Shown piece by piece: positions 1 through 12,213 of a DNA stretch of 64,000 nt. Source of the stretch: Mucor racemosus (taxonomy: Eukaryota; Mucoromycota; Mucoromycetes; Mucorales; Mucoraceae); NCBI GenBank assembly GCA_027405735.1, contig JAPEHQ010000008.1:1922001-1986000 (forward strand), given 5' to 3'. The notes under the pieces were generated by a model, which searched no databases, was not told the origin of the DNA, and was given only the letters and a program-made list of their open reading frames with translations. The first letter of the stretch is position 1. Every line of letters starts with the position of its first letter. The translations under genes were made by a program, and so were the position numbers.

Positions 1-3000
1 AATGATATCACTAACAGTGGGCATATATGAAGATATTCATACAATTGAATATGATTCATTTGGAAATAAAATACCAGGTGTAAAATGGGTTGAAGGTGTA
101 GCTATTATAGTTGCTGTTGTGTTGGTTGTTGTAGTTGGTAGTGTAAATGATTTTCAAAAGGAGAAGCAATTTCGTAGCTTAAATGCTAAAAAGGATGATC
201 GACAAGTATCTGTAAGTAGTATCTGAATGCATAAGAAAAGAAGATTTATTTTAATACATTTTACACACAATAGGCTATTCGATCTGGTAAAAATGTACTG
301 TTATCTATATATGATGTTCAAGTAGGTGATATTTTAAAACTTGAACCAGGAGATATTGTATGTGCAGATGGTGTGTTTATCCAGGGACATAATTTAAAAT
401 GTGATGAATCAGCAGCTACAGGAGAATCTGATGCAGTAAGAAAATTGCCCTGGCAGGAGTGCTACCGACAACAACAAGAAAAAGAGCACCGTAATTCATT
501 TAACTCTTTAGTTTGCATAACTGAACAAGATTTTATTGCTAATACAGAAAGAAGTAGTTTTGGTAGTGATGGATTTGGAGAAAGACAACCTGATCCATTC
601 TTGATTTCAGGTTCAAAAATCATTGAAGGGATTTGTAGCTATATTGTCACTGCCATTGGTCCCAATTCTTTCCATGGACGTACCTTGATGGCACTTCGAA
701 CCAAAGATGAAAATACACCACTTCAAGATAAATTGGATATTTTAGCTACCAGTATAGCCAAATGTGGTTTTGGAGCTGCTGTATTTTTACTGTCAATGTT
801 ACTCATAAGAAGCATCGTGGGTTACGCAACCGGAAGTCTATCATCCGTACCCTCAGATATTGTTTCTCATATCATGCAAATTCTAATTACAACAGTTACC
901 GTTATTGTAGTTGCAGTACCAGAAGGTTTACCACTTGCTGTTACTTTGGGTAAATACATAATATGACTAATAATTTTGGCATTATATTAAGCAAACAACT
1001 ATATTAGCTTTAGCATATGCTACACAAAGGATGTTGAAAGATAATAACCTAGTGCGAGTTTTAGCAGCATGTGAAACAATGGGAAACGCAACAACTATTT
1101 GTTCTGATAAAACAGGAACTTTGACGCAAAACAGAATGGCAGTTGTTGCAGGTACATTTGGTTCTTCTTTCAGATTTCTCAAAGATCCACCTGCATCTAG
1201 AAGTGATTTGATTGATATCAATCATGTTAAATCCAAAATACCAAACGCTGTAAGAAATTTTATAAATCAAGCAATGTCAGTAAACTCAACAGCCTTTCGA
1301 AACACAAACTCTGTTGGGGACACCTCATTAGTTGGCAATAAAACCGAAACAGCAATGCTGAATTTTGCTCAAGATCATATGGGATCAGAACCATTCGAAA
1401 TATTACGAACATTTTGGCAAGTAGAAGCAGTATTTCCTTTCAGTTCATCTAGAAAATTAATGGCTACAGTTATTCGTATTCCAACAGAAGGCGCTCCAAT
1501 TTATCGTGTACATGTAAAAGGTGCATCGGAGCTACTGTTGAATAAATGCTCTCGTATTATTTCAATGCATGATCCATTATACCACAATCAACATGGACAC
1601 GCAGCAAATAACTATGACATATCAACCCGTACAATGACAATTGAAAATAAGAGTAGAATGTCAAAAATCATACAAAGCTATGCTACTCGATGTTTAAGAA
1701 CATTAGCTATCTGTTATCAAGATTTCGATAGTTGGCCAACACATACCAAAATAGAACAAGTAATTGAAGAAGGAGGATTAACATTGCTTGGCATTGTTGG
1801 TATTGAAGATCCTTTGCGTAATGGTGTCACTGATGCAGTATCTGAATGCCAGAGAGCTGGTGTCTGTGTTAGAATGGTCACTGGTGATAATATGCTTACA
1901 GCAAAATCAATTGCTCGTCAATGCGGTATTTACTCTTATGGTTCGATTGCAATGGATGGACCTACATTTAGAAAATTAACTCCAATGGAACGCTTAGAGT
2001 TACTGCCAAGGTTATCTGTATTGGCTAGATCCAGTCCAGAAGATAAAAGATTACTTGTTAATGCATTGCGTGAAACTGGAGAAATTGTAGCAGTAACTGG
2101 AGATGGAACAAATGATGGACCAGCATTAAAAGCAGCCGATGTTGGTTTTAGTATGGGAATTGCAGGAACAGAAGTAGCAAAAGAAGCATCTAGTATTATT
2201 CTTATGGATGATAACTTTTCAAGCATTGTACGAGCTATCTCCTGGGGCAGATGTGTAAATGATTCAGTAAAGAAATTCTTGCAATTTCAATTGACAATCA
2301 ATATTACAGCAGTTATGTTGACTATATTTTCAGCAATTGTAAATAGTAAGCAGAAATCGGTACTATCTGCAGTTCAACTATTATGGGTTAATTTGATTAT
2401 GGATACATTTGCTGCTTTAGCCCTTGCTACAGATCCACCTTCCCCTGATTTACTTGATAGGCTACCAGAAGCAAGAACAGCTCCATTGATTGATACATGC
2501 ATGTGGAAAATGATCATAGGACAATCAATTTATCAATTAAGTGTCATCTTAGTTCTATTGTACACAGACATTTTGCATTTAAGCCATGATCTAGCCGCAT
2601 TGCAAACTGTTATATTTACAACATTTGTGTTTTGTCAAATATTTAATGAAGTCAAGTAAGTAAATTCTTTTTATTATTCAGGTTGCAATCAACTCATTCC
2701 TCTTGAAAAAAAAAAAAAAATCATAGTTGCAGAAGAATAGATAATCGCTTGAACATATTTAAAGGAGCCTTTCAAAACAAGTTTTTTTTATTGATCTTTA
2801 CAATCAGTGTAGTTGGTCAGATAATCATTGTTAACTATGGTGGAACAGCATTTCAAACTGTACGTCTATCCAAAGATCTCTGGATTATGTGTGTTCTTAT
2901 TGGGTTAGCATCTATTCCCATCGGCGCAGTGATTCGTTTAATACCTGATACATTGCTAGTTTCACATAAACAAAACGCCCGACTCTACTATAATGAGGAT

Positions 3001-3138
3001 GATAATGAAAGCAAATTACCAAATTCTTATGAATTAACTGCATCAAAAAAGGAGCAACAATCAAATCAATCAAATCTCAATATTAAAGAGGACCATCACC
3101 AATATCAAGGGGATGTTAGCTGGTCTCGTATAGTATAA
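1..3138 (+). CDS. PMC1: PMC1-type Ca2+-transporting P-type ATPase, 5' end missing
   Basis: Calcium-pumping P2B-type ATPase (vacuolar Pmc1/PMCA group) that exports cytosolic Ca2+ using ATP. The visible exons are <1-211, 274-949, 1008-2655 and 2727-3138, all with GT-AG introns that restore the frame; they give about 981 residues. Seen in order: an early membrane segment after WVEGVA; the actuator motif TGESD near 420; the ion-binding helix VPEGLPLAV near 920; the phosphorylation site CSDKTGT with the aspartate codon at 1106; the hinge GDGTNDGPALK near 2097; then C-terminal membrane helices ending SIPIGAVIRLIPD. The family is usually about 1,150-1,200 residues, so roughly 200 N-terminal residues lie upstream of the window. 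The tail after the last helix is only about 60 residues, polar and glutamine-rich, with no obvious calmodulin-binding helix, as in fungal Pmc1. Family assignment is very secure; vacuolar rather than plasma-membrane location is inferred. Confidence 0.95.
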
Positions 3139-3283
3139 TTAAAGTCTCCTTTGTTATGATTTCCATTCGTCGTGACGTATGGGATTGGTTGGCGTTGTTT
3201 ACATAAACATCTATATAGACGAAAATTCTTTCTCATCTCCCTAATTTTCCTTTTTTCTCTCTATAACTAAAGCAAAATAAAAA
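3139..3283 (+). promoter_or_regulatory. Compact intergenic promoter of the Argonaute gene
   Basis: Only 145 bp separate the ATPase stop from the Argonaute ATG. The stretch holds a TGACGTATG motif near 3172 (ATF/CREB-like half of a CRE), a TATATAG box near 3211 and a pyrimidine-rich run (TTTTCTCTC) just upstream of the start. It probably also contains the ATPase poly(A) site. The motif readings are by eye; no transcription start is proven. Confidence 0.4.
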
Positions 3284-5946
3284 ATGTCATTAGAGCTTAC
3301 TGAACTCGTTAAGCGTCCTGGTGCCGGTAAATCTGGTCAACCAGTTCGTGTCAGAGCTAACTTCTTTGAAGTTACTTCTATCCCTAGCCAAAATATTCAT
3401 CATTATGATGTTACATTTGATCCTATTGATAAGCCTCCTAACCTTTACCGCAAAGTTTGGCAAGCATTTGAAGATAGCAATGGCCAAGGCATCCTTACTG
3501 GTATCAAGACTATCTTTGATGGTCGTAAGAATGTCTTCTCTCCCAAGCCTCTTAACTTAGGTGAAGAACAAGCTAGAGCTTTTGAAGTAAATTGAATAGA
3601 ACCAAAATCAATCAATAATTCTCCTTGGGCTAATTTATCTTTTTTTTTCCCTTTCAGATTGATCTTCAAGAAGGTGCCGCTGGTGGTAAGCGTTCTGATA
3701 TCTTCAAGATTCGTATCAAGAAGGCTGGTGAAATCAACATGGAGGAACTCAAGCGTTTCTTGCAAGGTCAATCTGCCTGTACTTCCAACTGTCTTACTGG
3801 TAAGTTTTAATCATGTAGGAAAATAATAAACACGTAAATTAATCAATTAAAATAATAAATTATAGCCATCATGGTCCTTGATATCTTGGTTCGTCATGTT
3901 CCCTCCACTCTTTATAATACTGTTGGTCGTTCTTTCTTTACTCCTGCTGACAAGAGACCTCTTCCCAATGGTGCTGAAGTCTGGCAAGGTTACTATCAAT
4001 CCGTTCGTCCTACCGTTGGTAAGATGATGGTTAACATTGATGTTAGTGCCACTGCTTTCTATGAATCTGGTCCTTTGCCTGAAGTCGTTGCTAAAATCTT
4101 GGGTCGTCGTTCTCTTGATGAACTTCGTCGCGGTATTCCTGACCGTGAAATGTCCAAGCTTGAAAAGATTCTCAAGGCTTTAAGAATTCAAGTCGTTCAT
4201 CGTGGTGAAAAGAAGCTCAAGTACAAGATTACCAAGCTTACTCCTTCTCCTGCTGACCGTACTGTCTTTAAGGATGAAGCCGGTAATGAAATGACTGTTG
4301 CCAACTACTTTGCCAAGCAATACAACAAGCGTCTTAACTATCCTTTCTTGCCTTGTGTTGTCGTCAAGAAGGACATCTTCTTGCCTATGGAAGTCTGTGA
4401 GATTCTCCCTGGTCAACGTCATTTGAAGAAGTTGAACGAGAAGCAAACCGCTGAAATGATCAAGTTCACTTGTCAAAAGCCTAATGTCCGTGCCAACAAG
4501 ATCAAGCAAGGTCTTTCTCTCTTGCAATATAAGGATAACCCATACATGCAACAATTTGGTATGGCTGTCAAGCCTGAAATGTCTGTCATCAATGCTCGTG
4601 TTCTTCCTACACCCAAGATCTCTTACCACGCTTCTTCTCAAGAGGCTGAATTCGCTCCTCAAGGTGGTGCCTGGAATTTGAGAGGTAAGAAGGTTGCTCA
4701 AGGTGCTACCCTTGGCTCTTGGTCCGTTGTTAACTTTGCCGGTGCTGTTCCCATGCCCGCTATTCAACGTTTCATTCGTGAATTGTGTCAAACTTTTGCT
4801 GATACTGGTTTAAATGTTGTCAACCGTCAACCTCCCGTTTCTTCTGCTGATCCTCAAGGTAACATTGAGCGTACTCTCAAGGAAGCTTGGTTGAAGGCTG
4901 GTAATGCTGCCAAGGCTAACCCTCAATTGATTGTTTGTATCTTGCCCAACACTGGTGTACCTTTGTATGCTGAAATTAAGCGTATTTCCGATACTATCAT
5001 TGGTGTCCCCACTCAATGTGTTCAATCCAAGCATATTGCTGATGCCAAGAAGCAATATTGTGCCAATGTTTGTCTTAAGGTCAACATGAAGTTGGGTGGT
5101 ATGAACTTGTTCCTTGCTCCTCCTCATATTCCCTTCATTGCTCAACGTCCTACTATTGTCTTGGGTGCTGATGTTACTCATCCTGCTCCTGGTGACATGA
5201 ACCGTCCTTCAATTGCTGCACTAGCCGCATCTATGGATGCTCGTGCCTCTAGATACTCTTCTGCTATTCGTGTTCAAGCTAACCGTACTGAAATTATTGC
5301 TGATCTTGCCAACATGATCAAGGAAGTCCTCAAGAACTTTTACCAATCTTGTGGTCAAAAGCCTGAAAGAATTCTCTTCTACCGTGATGGTGTTTCTGAA
5401 GGTCAATTCAAACAAGTTATGGATTCTGAAGTTGCTGCCATTCGTGCTGCTTGTGCCTCTCTTGACAAGTCTTATAACCCTACTCTTACTTTTGTCGTTG
5501 TCCAAAAGAGACATCACGCTCGTTTCTTCCCCATTGAGATGCGTGATGCTGATAGAACTGGTAACTGTAAGCCTGGTACCGTTGTTGATACTGACATTGT
5601 CCATCCTTTCGAGTTTGATTTCTTCTTGCAATCTCATGCTGGTTTGCAAGGTACTTCAAGACCCACTCATTATCACGTCCTTTACGATGAGAACAAGTTC
5701 ACTTCTGATGCTCTTCAAGAGTTGACTTATAATCTCTGTTATATCTATGGTCGTGCTACTCGTGCTGTCTCCATCGTTCCCGCCGCTTACTATGCTGATC
5801 TTATCGCTGCTCGTGCTAGATTCCATCGTCGTGGTGAGAACTGGTCTGATACTGATGCTACCTCCGAATCTATGGATTCTGATGCTCAAATGGCATCTTT
5901 CGCTGTCGTCAAGCCTGAATTGCAAAAGGTCATGTACTTTATGTAA
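3284..5946 (+). CDS. ago1: Argonaute (PIWI/PAZ) small-RNA effector
   Basis: Argonaute protein that binds small RNAs and silences or slices complementary transcripts. Exons 3284-3586, 3658-3799 and 3866-5946 give 841 residues, normal for the family. The order is Argonaute N domain and linker 1, PAZ (including the NYPFLPC segment near residue 300), linker 2, Mid and PIWI. The Mid 5'-phosphate pocket reads Y516, K520, Q532, K557. The PIWI catalytic tetrad is complete by position: D584 (GADVTHP), E624 (NRTEIIADL), D656 (YRDGVSEG) and D793 (AAYYADL). The last position is Asp, where human AGO2 has His; Asp is known in Kluyveromyces polysporus Ago1, so slicing is plausible. The C-terminus MYFM mimics the usual MYFA. 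There is no Arg/Gly-rich N-terminal tail. Codons are strongly biased to forms such as AAG, TTC and GTC, unlike the upstream ATPase, which suggests high expression. Confidence 0.97.
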
Positions 5947-6189
5947 TTACATCTTGTCATCTTCCATTCTCTTCACCATTAGCTCTTTTTTTACAATTTA
6001 TAATATAATTCAGAATAAATGTTTACTTTGGTTGCTTAATTCCCCATCATAAATTTTAATAACTTTCCGAAAATCAATGTGTAAACTTATATGGGCAGAA
6101 TGTGGTATTGGTTGTACGCATAAAACAAAGCTTCTCATTTTAATTTAATCGCATTGCATACATGATAACTTGAATCTTGAATTTTTGCG
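5947..6189. other. 3' flank of Argonaute
   Basis: AT-rich sequence with candidate poly(A) signals (AATAAA near 6014). No coding signal seen. Confidence 0.5.
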
Positions 6190-6560
6190 GCATTTCTGGC
6201 TTTCGCTGCTCAAAAGTCGAAACTTTAATGCTTTATATCTCTACAAAAAATTAAGCTATACTAACATGTTTTAATAATGAAACTTACTTGCTTTGATGTG
6301 TTTTATAACATATTTCAGTATGAGAAAATTCTGGATACTTTTATTTTTTTCATTTTTTTTTTGACATTTTTGTAGTAGATTTTAAAATATTTGTTATATT
6401 GAGCAGCATTTCTTTTACATTTATGTCATCTACCTCATTGACTCTCTCGGACCTAATTTAGTTTTTTTCAAAACATTGATTTTCTCTATGTAAAATGTAG
6501 CTAGAAGGTTCAAAATTACCCAGATCGATAGATAAACTTGCCAATGGTCACTCTTCCAAA
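6190..6560. repeat. Fragment of the large dispersed repeat
   Basis: Diverged partial copy of sequence also found at about 34740-35210 and 54410-54890. Shared landmarks are the CTCTACAAAAAATTAAGCTA block, the run TTTTTTGACATTTTTGTAG and the block ending in TTTAGTTTTTT. About 70-100 bp present in the other copies is missing near 6485. On the - strand each copy carries a short Lys-rich open frame (KTKLGPRE/KTKLGLRE), too decayed to name. Confidence 0.7.
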
Positions 6561-6824
6561 AAAAAAAAAAAAAAAGCCGAACAATCTCCGGAAGCGGCCA
6601 TCTAATGATATTTCCAGGCTCTAAATTTTTAGAAAAAATCACCGGACAGCCCGGACGCGATTGTTTAAATATTCCAAGCAGCTATAAGATGCAGGTACCG
6701 AAATTTCATACAAAAATTAAAGGTTCGACTGTATTGCTATTAATTATTCAAAATTCAAAGGCTTATTTTAAGTAAAGCATAAATACAACCTACAACTTTA
6801 TTAGCCTAATAGCCTAATAATGAG

Positions 6825-7554
6825 TGCAGTAAATTATGATGTTATTTACTAAAATAAAAAAAATATAAAAAATAAAAGCAGTAGAAATACAATTATAATC
6901 AGCTAAAGTTTTTATTACAAAAGATTTCTGAAGAGTTAAAATAATTGAAAAGTATGAGGGTATTTATAGTGATTTGGAGAACTTGGATACCATCAGACTT
7001 GAATGGATGTATATTTAGTAATCTTCCAGTTTTGAGTACATTGTTATTAATTTGATATTTTAAGGGATAAGTTGTGTAGAGCATTGACCATAAGGGATTG
7101 TATGTCAAGTGTGACAATATCGACCTTTTGGGAAATGGTTGTTTTGTTTATTTCTGTTATATCTATTTTATGTAACCTTGATTTTTAAGGGGTAGTTTTT
7201 ATATGCGTGAATCTTATTTATTATATTGATAGTGCAACTACGATATAAATGAGTAGTTGACTAAATTGATATTTTTGTTTATTATCATTATTGATTTGGA
7301 TAGAATCCTGTTTTGATATATATGTCATTTGTGTAATTGATTGCGCCGTGATCAAGGGTGCTATCATCTACACGACATGTATGGTTCAAAAAGGGTATTT
7401 CATATTTTTAGCATGCGTTTGTTATTGTGTTCAATTGAAGTGTTTGTTTATTATTGTTGTTTACATTTCAAGTGGTATCATATCTTATGAGCGACACTTG
7501 GACTTTAGGTTGTTTTATTTTTATTAAGCGTTTTTAGTATGTAATTCCACTGCA
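6825..7554. mobile_element. Solo LTR of a retrotransposon (family A)
   Basis: A 730-bp block begins TGCAGT and ends ACTGCA (perfect 6-bp inverted ends with TG...CA). It is flanked by ATGAG at 6820-6824 and ATGGG at 7555-7559, a 5-bp target duplication with one mismatch. Internally, AATAAAAGC followed by AAATACAATTATAA matches the LTR at 13759-14416, which supports a common family. No gag-pol sequence is attached, so it is a solo LTR left by recombination. The small open frames inside are not genes. Confidence 0.75.
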
Positions 7555-7643
7555 ATGGGTTTAACTTGAAAAGTATAATTTGATACAACCGGATTCAAAA
7601 AAAGTCCATAAAATCACAAATTTAAAGGATTTATATATAAAAG

Positions 7644-8080
7644 CACTACGGCCGACCTGTGCTGCACAAGATGATTTTGTTGTGCCCAGATGGGCTGCAC
7701 ACTATGGCCTGATGAGTTGTTGCGCCCACTTAATAATGACTAAAAAGATAACAAGATACAAGATGCACATGGGCACAACAAAAGAAACTGCACGCGAGCA
7801 TAACGAAAAGCCTGTATGTGCATAATTATAGATTCTGTGCGTGTGCATCACATTAATCCCATGTGTGCATAATAATAGAATTGCCCATAAGCATATCATT
7901 ATCCCTATTTGTGCATAATAATAAAATATGACCATGAGCATAATAATGAACTAATCGCATAATAATGAGCTAATTGTATGGGCACAAATTATTGGTTTGT
8001 ACATAAGCATCGTGCCGTTCTCAAAATTCCGTTGCATTTTTTACTGGAATGTGTTTTTATGTTTTTAAATTATATTTACT
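7644..8080 (+). mobile_element. CACTA-like transposon terminus, T type (copy 1)
   Basis: Begins CACTACGGCCGACCTGTGCT and is followed by subterminal short repeats. From about 7800 to 7985 a motif like TGTGCATAATAATAG recurs about every 25 bp, some copies reading CATAAGCAT or CATGAGCAT. The same terminus occurs at 15264 (+) and in reverse at 60899 (-). Terminal CACTA plus clustered subterminal repeats is the layout of CACTA/EnSpm elements; the superfamily call is an inference because no transposase is present. Confidence 0.55.
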
Positions 8081-9782
8081 TTTATTAATTAATTAATTAA
8101 TTAATAATATAGATTATAGACAATAATACAATTCAATACGTTGTTGATGTAGAGCAATACATGCAACTGCCAATATGTTTACGATTATTATCATTTGTAA
8201 ATACAGTATGTTTATAGCTATAATGTTTACAGCAACAATGGTTTTTGGTCGAGCATAAACTTAAACAACACTTACTGCTTAAATTTATATGCAAGCCAAA
8301 TTTAAAGCTATAAATGTTACTTTATCACTCATAAAATTTAAACAAGTTAACCTACTTTAAACTTACTATTTTAGTTTACGATTGTCAGCTGTAAAAAGAT
8401 TTGTTCTGAAGTATACACTAGCTACGATCAAAACTATGGTTATTAGACAAGACATTAGGTTATTCTTTTTTTTGTATTTCTATATCATTTAAAATTTTAT
8501 CACTTTTCTGGAACATTTCGTGGGTTTGTAGCAAGTTCTACCTTTTCATTGAGTGGATATAAATATCATTTCTTGGCTTCGATTTGATCTGGTAATCAAG
8601 AAGTATGTCCAACAATACAGTAGTAAATAATTATATTTGATCTTAGAATGCGGTTAAATGAAAATATCAGTCCCTTATGTCATCATGCGTATTCAGATAA
8701 AAGAAAATAATACCAGCTTGATAGTCTGATATGCCTGATCAAACGGCAAATAATATCCTTGGAATATGAAAACAAAAAAAGAGAAACAACACGCGTAGAA
8801 AAGGATTTTCAAGGCTTTACATTATTTAGCGCATTTAAAACCCTGCTAAATTGCACACTTCGGCCAATATAAAAGCAACATTACAGCTCATCAACCAATA
8901 AACTAAACAAAATAGGCAACATCTGTTATCATAGAAACATGCATTTTCTACCAGAAAAACCGGCTGTCATATCATAGATTTATTAAAAAATTGCAAAAGC
9001 GAGTCCGTAGAGCTACGCCGTAATTGAGCATAGCAAGATTGAATTGCTAAGTCTCTTATACTATGATATATCCAAGTTTTAAATAAAGAGTATTTTTTTT
9101 TGTTCGATTTTTCTTGTATTTAACCACGTACAATCTGAAAATTCAGTTTTTTAAGCGGACATTTTCGGGACTCATTTTACCCTTACCAACACTCATGATT
9201 TTGATCAAAAAACAAAAAATCAAATTTTGATACCAAAATCAACGTTTAAATACACTACATTGTGAGAGAAAATTGTAGCCATAACTAATACAGATTTTAT
9301 AAAAGCTTAATATGAAATGTTAAGTAATAAAAATTTGTACTTTTGGCCAAAAAACGGAATTTTGGTTAAAGGATTTTCATGTAATATTTTGCAATAAAAA
9401 TGTTTATTATTTTTATTGAGCAGATAGAGCGCTAAATTCTGTATATATGTATATTTTTTGTTTTTATAATTGGTAGTATAATTAACTCTAAATTCGCAAA
9501 ACCAGAAAAAAAATTTTAAAAAATGTCAAAATTGATGATCTGGACAAAAATAATTTTCTAAATTAATATTCCGCTTATAAGCCTTGTAAATCTTAAAAAT
9601 AAGAGATTTTATAATACTTGAGAACTTTTTCAAGAATTTATGATGCTGTATCCACTTGGTTCAAGCTAATTACTGTAAATATTTATGCATGTTAATATTA
9701 TGTGGTAGTTTATTTAATGATAGTATAGTTTTACTTTATAATTATTGCGCCAGAGGTAATTTACATAAAGCTTTAGTCTTAC
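8081..9782 (-). repeat. Dispersed spacer repeat S, copy 1
   Basis: Non-coding repeat between the T terminus and the dynein fragment. It matches 12214-13326 and 15371-17516 on the same strand and, in reverse complement, 40693-42020, 58820-60480 and 62325-63700. Landmarks are GCGAGTCCGTAGAGCTACGC near 9000 and the segment from GCGGACATTTTCGGGACTC to CAACACTCATGATTTTG near 9155-9200. A short (AATT)n run lies at 8083-8104. No frame is conserved among copies. Confidence 0.8.
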
Positions 9783-10030
9783 CTTTCCAATATTATAAAC
9801 GTAAACATGGCCATCGCTGGAACCTATTGCCGCCTTTTTACCCTCTTTATCTCAAACCAATTTATTCAATTGCTTTATTACTAAAACCAACTTAAGCAGC
9901 ACTTACAAATGGTTCCTCGGTATTTGCATTCAAATCCTATAAATTAAATTAACTGGTTCCATCTACAGTAGTATCAAACGTATCATCATCCCGCCTTATG
10001 ATAAATTTCCATCTAAGATCAGAAACATCC
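9783..10030 (-). pseudogene. Dynein intermediate chain fragment (copy 1, decayed)
   Basis: The - strand translation gives DGTS, then DLNANTEE, then a GKKGGNR-like decayed region ending at GT(A)AG. It corresponds to the DLWNLNNDTE ... VYDVGE segment of dynein intermediate chain WD40 repeats. Several in-frame stops (for example after DGTS and before VGFSNKA) show that it is dead. It is much more decayed than the copies at 38425 and 58545. The 79-codon open frame on the opposite strand is an antisense accident. Confidence 0.65.
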
Positions 10031-12213
10031 CATTGTCATTGTTATAAGCTGTAAAAACTTGATTTTTAATAATATAGCAATTAAATAAAAAGCAAGATGA
10101 TACTAATAATAGCATATGGAAAATATTTATTAACATCTAAGTAAGTTTGTTGATGAAGTATGCTTTCAAACCCTTTTAAAAATCCTGAGGCAAACACAAC
10201 ATTTTGGTCCTATAATTTCTATCCTTCAAAATGTTGCGATTTCCACTACACAATGAATACACTTTTTATCAATCTTGAGCTAGTAGATGTATATTGGGCA
10301 TCAGTTTTTTACCGGTTACATTTTCTCTGATTTATTAATATTCAGTTATATTGAACGATGGTGTATTAAATTACAATTTGCTAGTTTACTGTTGATAGTT
10401 GTTTGTTATTGCTTTAAAAACTTGATCTTATTATTATGATTACCATTAATTATAATTGTTAAACTGATTGATTCATACAGTATATCATATTAATATTTCG
10501 CATTGGTAGATAGAGATTATGCAATTGATGTCTACATTTAACACTGGTGGATTGAAAAGTGATGTCTGTCTTTAGTTTGATGAATAATGCGTACTTTGGT
10601 TTTCCAGTATAATTCTAGGTGTTTCTACTCCTAAAAACTGAATTGTCTAATAATGCAACTGCATCTGTTGAATATACTTAAGTTTCTATGCATTGTAGAT
10701 GATGTTATACTAATTCCCATTTTGGCAAAGATTGTTTTACATTCATTCATACAGTATTCAATTTTTACGTTATACAGCTTAATACTAATATACTAATAAC
10801 ATTGAGTTTTGTTTATGTCTCCATCATAAATTGGCATTTTTTCAGATGATTTCTTTTACCAATATCTGGAAAGCTCTATTATCATTTCCAAAAAAAAAAT
10901 ACACCTTAATTTGCTGCATTTCCCAGAATAGTGAAAAGCTGAAAAATACATGTTCACATGTGTGTTGCATCCACAGATCTGGGTGCATTCCTTGGTTAAG
11001 ATTACGACACAGTTTGATATGTTAAGTTCTACATTGCTGCGTATTATGTTATGAAGCTCCGTTTATACAGGAATGTGGAACTAGTGTGTGTCACCTAGAC
11101 TTGATTGGATATATATATATATATAATTAGACTCATTTTAGACTAGTCATATAATTAGAGAATGTGAATATAAAAGAAGATGGTTCGATCTTATAATAAA
11201 GTTCTTTAGTTTTAGTGTGCTCTTTCATTTTATAACAGTTTTCCTTTATTTTTATTAAATGAATTAGTACATATTTTAGCTTTGAGATTGATATAATCTT
11301 CTGGCGTAACAATGTGATGTATCATTCTTAAACCGGATCATGTCAAATCCAAAAAGGTAAACAATAACAGATTCGGAACCAGAAGTTACTTAATTGAATA
11401 TTAACTATACCATGCTCCTAAAAGCATGGCATATGTTTAAATATACACAATGAATAACTAGAAAATAAAGTTAAAACTAGATATATTTATTGAGTATATT
11501 GTAGGTAAAAAATATAATGAATCCATCTCGAACGACATCAGGATTCAGGGTATTTATATGTTTTGGTTTTTGGAAGCGTGGATATAGAGTCTACAATACA
11601 GAGTGTATGAAAGGATGATTTCATCGTCTTGAGGAACTAGTTGATTACAACATGATGATATAATAGGTTGGCCAAAGCAAGTTTAGTAGGATACGACCAA
11701 GTTAAGTATATAGGATTGTCATCCTTGGTTAACTTTAGACAGTAAATGTTTTATACAAATGGAATAGTTGAATTCCATTTCCAGGAACGAGTTCATGATT
11801 GGCTCACTTCAGGATCTCAGGCTACACCATTTCATCATAGACTAAATGTAACATAACTAAATGAAATAAAATTGGCATACATCATTATCACCTCATACTC
11901 ATCATTCTATGCTAAGAATCATGTCTAAATAATCCTTTGAGCACTTCTACTAGTAATACATGTACCCAGTCTAGTCTATGTTCTAAACAGTATAGAAGCA
12001 TGGTACAAAAGCATAATACGCCAGTGCGATATTCCAACGTGATATACCAACCTGACACATTTACTATTAAATAACATCTAAACTACCTTATCACATCATT
12101 AATTCCCCAAATCAAATAGTATATAAACCCTATTAATTTCATTCCAATAAACGATATCTCTTTACTTGATTAAATTTCTAATTTTATTTAACCTAAACAT
12201 ATTTTGATAAATC
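10031..12213. other. Repeat remnant followed by unique AT-rich DNA
   Basis: 10031-10370 matches, in reverse complement, the sequence just upstream of the dynein fragments at about 38110-38430 and 58230-58550. 10371-12213 has no match elsewhere in the window. Around 11074 a TGTGGAACTAG start, a TATA-like (AT)n run near 11110 and a later AATAAAG resemble an LTR, but no matching end or duplication was found. No coding exon is supportable. Confidence 0.5.

Noticed and set aside
4180..5925. Long antisense open frames opposite Argonaute (203, 123, 142 and 89 codons)
   Set aside because: They exist only because the Argonaute codon bias avoids antisense stops; composition is Ser/Thr/Leu-rich nonsense and no promoter or domain is visible.
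7810..7985. CRISPR-like spacing of repeated motifs
   Set aside because: Motifs are degenerate, palindromic-mixed and lie in a eukaryotic transposon terminus; no cas genes.
9656..9895. 79-codon + strand frame, also at 17390-17629
   Set aside because: It is nearly identical in two repeat copies, but it is antisense to the dynein fragment; conservation is explained by the repeat.
11074..11340. TGTGGAAC start resembling the family-B LTR
   Set aside because: Similarity stops after 8 bp and no ending TTCCACA or duplication could be found.
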